From Planctomycetota bacterium (GTDB taxonomy: Bacteria > Planctomycetota > UBA1135 > UBA2386): 34,917 bases of DNA. The position numbers were made by a program, and so were the translations under genes. The stretch is taken from contig JADLFX010000104.1 in assembly GCA_020849665.1 (NCBI GenBank), positions 1 to 34,917 of the forward strand, written 5' to 3'. The notes beneath the pieces were generated by a model. It was given only the letters and a program-made list of their open reading frames with translations. It searched no databases and was not told the DNA's origin. Below are positions 30,344-34,917 of the stretch, in pieces. The stretch's first letter is position 1; each line of letters begins with the position of its first letter.

Positions 30344-32085
30344 GGGCGCTTGGCTCCCGGCCCCGGCACGATGGCGCCGTTGCCGTGCGTGTGCACGGCC
30401 TGCACCACGAGCTCCACGGGCCCCTCCTCGGCCCACTGCGCCAGGCGCGGCGAGAACACGACGTCCAGCGCACCGTCGGCGCGCCGCAGCTCCTCGAAGC
30501 GCAGGGAGCCGGCGCGCAGCCGGGCCGGCAGGAGGATCCCCGACTGCGTGAGGCGGAAGCGCAGGTCCTGGTTGCGCCCGTCGACCTGCGGCGAGCCCAC
30601 GAGGCGCGTATCGCGCGCCACGAAGAGCGGGCGGCGGTTGCCGACGCCGAAGGGACCCAGCGCGTCGAGCTTGCGCACGGCGCGGGGGTCGAGCTCGGCG
30701 AACCCGGCCTCGACCTCGGCACCGGGCGCCGGGGTGCGCGCCGCGTCGTGGCTGGTGGTCTGGTTCAGCCTGCGGCGGAACTCGTCCAGCCTGCCGCGCT
30801 CGATCTCCAGCCCCACGGCCGCGGCATGGCCGCCGTACGCGCGTAGCGACGACGCGCACTGGCCGAGCGCGGCACGCAGGTCGAATCCGGCGCAGGCGCG
30901 GCCCGAGCCGCGCCCCTGCTCCCCGTCGAACGAGATCAGGATCGTGGGCCGCCCCAGGAGGTCCAGGACTCGCGCCGCGACGATGCCCAGCACGCCGGGG
31001 TGCCAGCCGTCGCCGGCCAGGACCAGGATCGGATCGTCGTTGCCCCGGGCCTCGGCCAGAGCCACTTCCACCAGCTGGCGCTCGACCCGCCGCCGCTCCT
31101 GGTTGTGGGTCTCGAGCTGGCGCGCCAGCTCCTGGGCCTCGGCGTACGAGCGTGCGGTGAGCAGGCGCACGGCGTCGCGGGCGTTGCCCATCCGCCCTGC
31201 GGCGTTGATCAGCGGCGCGAGCCGGAACGCGACGTCCTCGGCGTCGGGGGTGCGGTGGCTGCCCAGGTTCGCGGCGTCGAGCAGGGCGCGGATCCCCGGG
31301 TTGGAGCTGACCGCCAGTGCGCGCAGGCCGTGGTGCACGAGCACGCGGTTCTCGCCGCGCAGCGGCGCCATGTCGGCCACCGTGCCCAGGGCCACATAGC
31401 CGACCGCGTCGAGCAGGAAGTCCCGGAACTCCGTGGAGAGCAGCCGCCCGCGGCTGAACGACTGGGCCAGGGCGGTGACCAGCCGGAACGCCACGCCCAC
31501 GCCGGCGAGGTCGGTGTCGGGGTAGCCGGCCCCCGGCAGGCGCGGATTCAGGATGGTGTGGGCCGGCGCGACGTCCTCCGACGTGCCGTGGTGGTCGGTC
31601 ACGATCACGTCGCAGCCGGCCTCCTGGATGCGTCGGATCCACTCGCCTGCGTTGGTGCCGTTGTCGACCGAGATGCACAGCCTGCTGCCGGTCTGCTGCA
31701 CGGCCGCGAGCGACGCGGCGCTGAACGAGTACCCGTCCTTGCGTTCGGGGATGTGCGCCTTCACCTCCGCGTCGAGCAGGGCGAAGAAGTGCAGCAGGAG
31801 CACCGTGCCGCTCACGCCGTCGACGTCGTAGTCGCCATGGATCAGGATCGGCTCCCGGCGGGCCACGGCGTCGCGGATCCGGGCCACGGCCCGCTCCATG
31901 TGCACGAAGCGGAACGGGTCGGACAGGGTGTCGAGCTCCGGGCGCAGGTGCTGCCGGGCCTTCTCCGGGTCGTCCATGCCGCGGGCCAGGAGCACGCGCG
32001 CCATCAGGTCGGGGATGCCCAGCGTGCGTGCCAGGGCCCCCTCCCGTGGATCGCGGCGCACGATGCTGTCGGGAGGGCGCTGCAT
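30340..32085 (-). CDS. recJ: RecJ, single-strand-specific 5'-3' DNA exonuclease
   Basis: A 581-residue DHH-family nuclease from ATG 32085 (MQRPPDSIVRRDP). The DHH domain includes IHGDYDVDGVSGTVLL and VTDHHGTSED, plus LGTVADMAPL and LAPLINAAGRMGNA. The DHHA1 domain shows YGGHAAAVGLEIE. A C-terminal OB-like region (FVARDTRLVGSPQVDGRNQDLRFRL) ends the protein. The length is normal. It degrades 5'-ended single strands in recombination and repair, fitting with polA in the same operon. It is divergent from selA with only 34 bp between starts, so their promoters must overlap. Confidence 0.94.
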   Translation of the reverse strand: MQRPPDSIVRRDPREGALARTLGIPDLMARVLLARGMDDPEKARQHLRPELDTLSDPFRFVHMERAVARIRDAVARREPILIHGDYDVDGVSGTVLLLHFFALLDAEVKAHIPERKDGYSFSAASLAAVQQTGSRLCISVDNGTNAGEWIRRIQEAGCDVIVTDHHGTSEDVAPAHTILNPRLPGAGYPDTDLAGVGVAFRLVTALAQSFSRGRLLSTEFRDFLLDAVGYVALGTVADMAPLRGENRVLVHHGLRALAVSSNPGIRALLDAANLGSHRTPDAEDVAFRLAPLINAAGRMGNARDAVRLLTARSYAEAQELARQLETHNQERRRVERQLVEVALAEARGNDDPILVLAGDGWHPGVLGIVAARVLDLLGRPTILISFDGEQGRGSGRACAGFDLRAALGQCASSLRAYGGHAAAVGLEIERGRLDEFRRRLNQTTSHDAARTPAPGAEVEAGFAELDPRAVRKLDALGPFGVGNRRPLFVARDTRLVGSPQVDGRNQDLRFRLTQSGILLPARLRAGSLRFEELRRADGALDVVFSPRLAQWAEEGPVELVVQAVHTHGNGAIVPGPGAKRP

Positions 32086-32119
32086 CCGGAGTCGCGGTAT
32101 GGTAGCGAGGCACTTCGCG

Positions 32120-33586
32120 ATGGAAACCCGCAACTCCGATCCGGCGCAGGAAGCTCTCGACGCGCTGCGGCGCCTGCCGTCGCTCGATGCGGTGCTGCGG
32201 CGGCACTCGGCCGCCGCGCTGCCGCGTCCGGTGCTCGCGCGCGTGGCGCGCGGACTCCTGGACGAGCTGCGCGAGCAGGTACGGGCCGGCCGCCTCGGCG
32301 CCAAGGCGGTCGAGGAGCTGAGTGCGGGCGACCGGCTGGACACCCTGCTCGCCGAGCGCTGCCGCGCGGAGCTCACGCCGCGCCATCGCCGCGTGTTCAA
32401 CGCCACGGGCGTGGTCCTGCACACCGGCCTGGGCCGGGCACCGCTCGCCGACGCCGCGGTGCAGGCCGTGGCCGAGGCGGCGCGCTACGCCGTGGTCGAG
32501 GTCGACCCGATCAGTGCCCGACGCAACCAGCGCGAGGAGGCGGTGGCGGCGCTGCTCACCGCGCTCACCGGCGCGGGTGGGGCCCTGGTGGTGAACAACT
32601 GCGCGGCAGCGGTCACGCTGGCCCTGCGCGCGCTGGCACAGGACCGCGCGGTGGTCGTCTCGCGCGGCGAGCTCGTGGAGATCGGCGGTGGCTTCCGCAT
32701 GCCGGAGGTGATGGCGCAGGCCGGCTGCCGGATGGTCGAGGTCGGCACCACCAACCGCACCCATCTGCGCGACTACGAGCGCGCCATCGACGCCGACACG
32801 GCGCTGCTGCTCAAGGTGCACCCCAGCAACTTCCGCGTCACCGGGTTCACCAGCACGCCGGAACTGCACGAGCTGGCGGCCCTGGCGCGCGCGCGCGGGA
32901 TCCTGGCCCTGGACGACCAGGGTTCCGGATACCTGCTGGCCGAGCCGCTGCCCGGCCTCGCCGGCGAGCCCACGGTGCCCGCGAGCCTGGGCAGCGGCGT
33001 GCATCTGGTCGCGTTCTCGGGCGACAAGCTGCTGGGCGGACCGCAGTGCGGCGTGCTCCTGGGCGAGGCCGATCTCGTGGCCCGGGTGCGTGCCCATCCG
33101 CTCTATCGGGCGCTGCGCTGCGACAAGCTTGCCCTGGCCGCATTGGAGGCGACCCTGCGCGTGTACCGCGACGGCGAGCCGCTGCGCGACATCCCCACGC
33201 TGCGCGCGCTCGCGGCCGCGCCGGGCGCGCTGCGCGCCGTGGCCGAGGACCTGCAGCGGCGCATCGCCGTCCCCGCGGCCGAGGTGATCGCGAGCGAGAG
33301 CTTCGCCGGCAGCGGCGCCAATCCTGCCCGGCCGCTGCCCTCGTTCGCCGTGGCGCTGCCCGGCGGCGAGGCGCTCTGCGCCCAGCTCCGGTGCTCGGCC
33401 ATCCCCGTCTTCGCGCGCATCGCGGCGGACCGTGTCCTGCTCGATGCCCGCACCCTGCTCCTCGAGGACCTCGAGGCGGTGGCGCAAAGCGTCCGCGAGG
33501 CGCTCCGCACGCCGGTTCCCACCTCGCCCGGCACCGACGCCAGCACCGGACCCCGATGCGACTCTTCGGACGCAACAAGCGACTGA
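32120..33586 (+). CDS. selA: SelA, L-seryl-tRNA(Sec) selenium transferase
   Basis: A 488-residue PLP enzyme converting seryl-tRNA(Sec) to selenocysteyl-tRNA(Sec) with selenophosphate. ATG 32120 (METRNSDPAQEALDALRRLP) is preferred; an in-frame ATG at 32099 would add seven residues. Family motifs: FNATGVVLHTGLGRAPL, LVVNNCAAAVTLALRAL, EVGTTNRTHLRDYERAI, LLKVHPSNFRVTGFT and the PLP-lysine site SGDKLLGGPQCGVLLG. A Ser/Thr/Asp-rich tail of about 20 residues extends past the usual end, overlapping selD by 31 bases. With selD it defines a selenocysteine synthesis locus, showing that the organism very probably makes selenoproteins. Confidence 0.95.
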   Translation: METRNSDPAQEALDALRRLPSLDAVLRRHSAAALPRPVLARVARGLLDELREQVRAGRLGAKAVEELSAGDRLDTLLAERCRAELTPRHRRVFNATGVVLHTGLGRAPLADAAVQAVAEAARYAVVEVDPISARRNQREEAVAALLTALTGAGGALVVNNCAAAVTLALRALAQDRAVVVSRGELVEIGGGFRMPEVMAQAGCRMVEVGTTNRTHLRDYERAIDADTALLLKVHPSNFRVTGFTSTPELHELAALARARGILALDDQGSGYLLAEPLPGLAGEPTVPASLGSGVHLVAFSGDKLLGGPQCGVLLGEADLVARVRAHPLYRALRCDKLALAALEATLRVYRDGEPLRDIPTLRALAAAPGALRAVAEDLQRRIAVPAAEVIASESFAGSGANPARPLPSFAVALPGGEALCAQLRCSAIPVFARIAADRVLLDARTLLLEDLEAVAQSVREALRTPVPTSPGTDASTGPRCDSSDATSD

Positions 33587-34608
33587 CCGACTACGCCTCC
33601 TGCTCGGGTTGAGCCGCCAAGCTGCCTCCGGGGAGCCTCGGGCAGGTTCTCCAACAGCTGGGACCCGTCGAGCATCCGGACCTCCTGGCCGGCCTCTCCG
33701 GCTTCGAGGACGCAGGGATCTTCCGTCTCGATGCCGAGCGGGCCCTGGTCCAGACCCTCGACTTCTTCCCGCCGATCGTCGACGACCCGCGCTGGTTCGG
33801 CCGTATTGCCGCGGCGAACTCGCTGTCCGACGTGTACGCGATGGGCGGCCGGGCGCTCACCGCGATGAACATCGTCGGCTGGCCCAAGGAGGTGGAGCTC
33901 GAGGTGCTCGGCGAGATCCTGGCCGGCGGGCTCGAGAAGATCCGCGAGGCCGGCGCCGCGCTCTGCGGTGGCCACTCCGTGGTCGACACCGAGATCAAGT
34001 ACGGGCTCTCGGTGACCGGCATCGTGCATCCCGAGCGCTTCTGGCGGAATGGCGGCGCGCGGGCCGGCGACGTGCTCCTGCTCACCAAGCCGGTCGGCAT
34101 GGGCGCGGTGGCCACGGGGATCAAGAAGGGCAAGGTCGACGAACGCGCCGCCCAGAAGGCCATGGAGCAGATGGCCACGCTCAATCAGGCCGCGTGCCTC
34201 GCGGTGCAGGACCTCGAGGTGCATGGTGCCACCGACGTGACCGGCTTCGGCCTCCTGGGCCACGCATTCGAGATGACGGAGGGCGCCGGACTGACGCTGA
34301 CCCTCGAGGCCGGGCGCGTGCCGGTGTTCCCGGGCGCGTTGGCGCTGGTCCGCCAGGGCGTGGTGAGCGGCGGCGCCGCGCGCACGCGCTCGTACCTCGG
34401 CGAAGGCGTGCGGGTGGATGCCAAGGTGGAGGACGCCCTGGCCACGTTGCTCTTCGATGCCGAGACCTCTGGCGGCCTGCTGCTCGCCGTGCCCGAGCGC
34501 GTCGCCGGCCACGTGGCCAAGCGGCTCGCGGACGCAGGGGCACTGTGCGAGACCGTGGTCGGGGCCTTCGGCCCGCGGGCGGACGTGGCGATCGAGGTGG
34601 TGGGATGA
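33556..34608 (+). CDS. selD: SelD, selenide, water dikinase, itself a probable selenoprotein
   Basis: The frame from ATG 33556 to the stop at 34606-34608 is interrupted only by TGA at codon 19 (33610-33612). Reading it as selenocysteine gives 350 residues, the normal SelD length. The N-terminus RLTDYASCSG-U19-AAKLPPG aligns with the catalytic G-C/U-x-x-K motif: U19 corresponds to Cys17 of the Escherichia enzyme and K22 to Lys20. Downstream motifs are LVQTLDFFPPIVDDP, NSLSDVYAMGGRALTAMN, CGGHSVVDTEIKYGLSVTG, VTGFGLLGHAFEM and TSGGLLLAVP. SelD makes selenophosphate from selenide and ATP for SelA. Selenocysteine-containing SelD is known in many bacteria. A start after the UGA would remove the catalytic residue, so readthrough is the sensible annotation. 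Confidence 0.93.
33628..33641 (+). promoter_or_regulatory. Candidate bacterial SECIS hairpin after the selD UGA
   Basis: CCGGG (33628-33632) pairs with CTCGG (33637-33641), five pairs including one G-U, around the loop GAGC. The loop begins 20 bases after the UGA and has G first, as in bacterial SECIS elements. An alternative longer stem (33622-33627 with 33640-33645) is also possible. Identified by eye only. Confidence 0.4.
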
Positions 34609-34643
34609 AGGCGGAGTCAGGATCCATGACGCCGGGGGCGATG

Positions 34644-34707
34644 GGATGCGTCCGGTCGCCCCGGGTAGCGGTCCAGCGACCCACGGAGGCAGCCACCTGC
34701 CGCATCC
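34644..34707. other. Possible branched RNA fold or complex terminator downstream of selD
   Basis: In the 171-bp gap between convergent genes, GGATGCG (34644-34650) is complementary to CGCATCC (34701-34707). Inside it are GGTCGC (34654-34659) with GCGACC (34676-34681), and GGCAG (34688-34692) with CTGCC (34697-34701), a three-helix arrangement. The third helix competes for one base with the first. It does not fit a tRNA: there is no acceptable T arm and no UCA anticodon. It could end transcription from either side or be a chance fold in GC-rich DNA. Confidence 0.3.
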
Positions 34708-34779
34708 GGTTCGAGTCGAAGCGGTACGCGTAGTCTCCGCGGACCGGATGGCGGCCCGCGAGCGCGGTTCAAGCCTGCG

Positions 34780-34917
34780 TCATGCGCTCCGGCACGCCGC
34801 GCACGGGGTCGCACAGCGCGCGCAGCACAGGTGCACCTGGGCGTCGCAGGCGCGGAACGTGATGGTCGGGGCGAAGCAGGCGTCGCAAGCGCGGGGCAGG
34901 GGCGCCTGCAGGACCGG
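34780..34917 (-). CDS. Cysteine-rich, probable zinc-binding protein, C-terminal fragment
   Basis: A minus-strand frame enters from the right edge and stops at 34782-34780, giving 45 residues. It contains nine cysteines, including CDAC, CDAQVHLCCARC and CAAC near the end, spaced like zinc ribbons or knuckles. The pattern is too cysteine-dense for a random GC-rich frame, but the fragment is short and no family is recognisable. It is convergent with selD. Confidence 0.45.
   Translation of the reverse strand, partial: PVLQAPLPRACDACFAPTITFRACDAQVHLCCARCATPCAACRSA

Noticed and set aside
29693..33487. Minus-strand frame of 1264 residues
   Set aside because: It runs antisense to selA and through recJ in the wrong frame. 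Only the terminal YqaA part is real.
34700..34790. GGTTCGAG and a GGTTCAAG loop suggesting a tRNA-Sec or tRNA-Leu next to selD
   Set aside because: The T-arm bases do not pair, there is no UCA anticodon in a proper arm, and no acceptor stem of 7-8 bp encloses these elements.

Overview
The window is a GC-rich bacterial chromosome segment. The best lineage guess is Planctomycetota or another PVC-type lineage. This is inference from four things: a division/cell-wall (dcw) cluster with no ftsQ, ftsA or ftsZ after its last mur gene; secreted proteins whose signal peptides end in Ala-Ala-Gln; a secreted protein made of ELW-(S/T)-DGT-x-AGT repeats; and a small secreted protein with a GKILEETxDSFVV-type domain common in planctomycete genomes. 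The MurE substrate motif DNPR predicts meso-diaminopimelate peptidoglycan.

Layout. Positions 1-2343 (minus) hold a large secreted repeat protein that runs off the left edge. Positions 2712-3836 (minus) hold a GNAT-like acyltransferase. Positions 4022-6663 (plus) hold a HEAT-repeat lipoprotein, a cysteine-rich protein of unknown role, and a TlpA-like thioredoxin whose first active-site cysteine codon is an in-frame UGA. Positions 6679-10514 (minus) hold a small lipoprotein and a beta-propeller/di-haem cytochrome fusion. Positions 10515-10879 are a regulatory region with TGGGN (MraZ-type) repeats, a 30-bp dyad and a leftward terminator-like hairpin. Positions 10880-24022 (plus) are a 12-gene dcw operon: mraZ, rsmH, ftsL, ftsI, murE, murF, mraY, ftsW, a LysM protein, murG, murC, murB. 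Positions 24040-32085 (minus) hold a small secreted protein, an SDR coupled to a radical SAM protein, and recJ-yqaA-polA. Positions 32120-34608 (plus) hold selA and selD. A cysteine-rich partial gene (minus) runs off the right edge.

The most interesting result links two distant parts of the window. selA and selD encode selenocysteine synthesis. selD itself has an in-frame UGA at its catalytic position (33610-33612). The TlpA-like gene has an in-frame UGA at 5848-5850 exactly where the first Cys of the CGPC redox motif belongs. Read through as selenocysteine, both genes become full-length with intact families (a UGPC thioredoxin and a G-U-A-A-K SelD). The window therefore contains a Sec-synthesis locus and a probable selenoprotein thioredoxin with a helical C-terminal extension. 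selB and the tRNA-Sec gene were not found here.

The dcw operon is compact, mostly with overlapping stop/start codons, and supplies nearly all cytoplasmic and lipid steps of peptidoglycan precursor synthesis plus a FtsW/FtsI synthase pair. murD is cleanly absent between mraY and ftsW. A two-LysM membrane-anchored protein sits between ftsW and murG.
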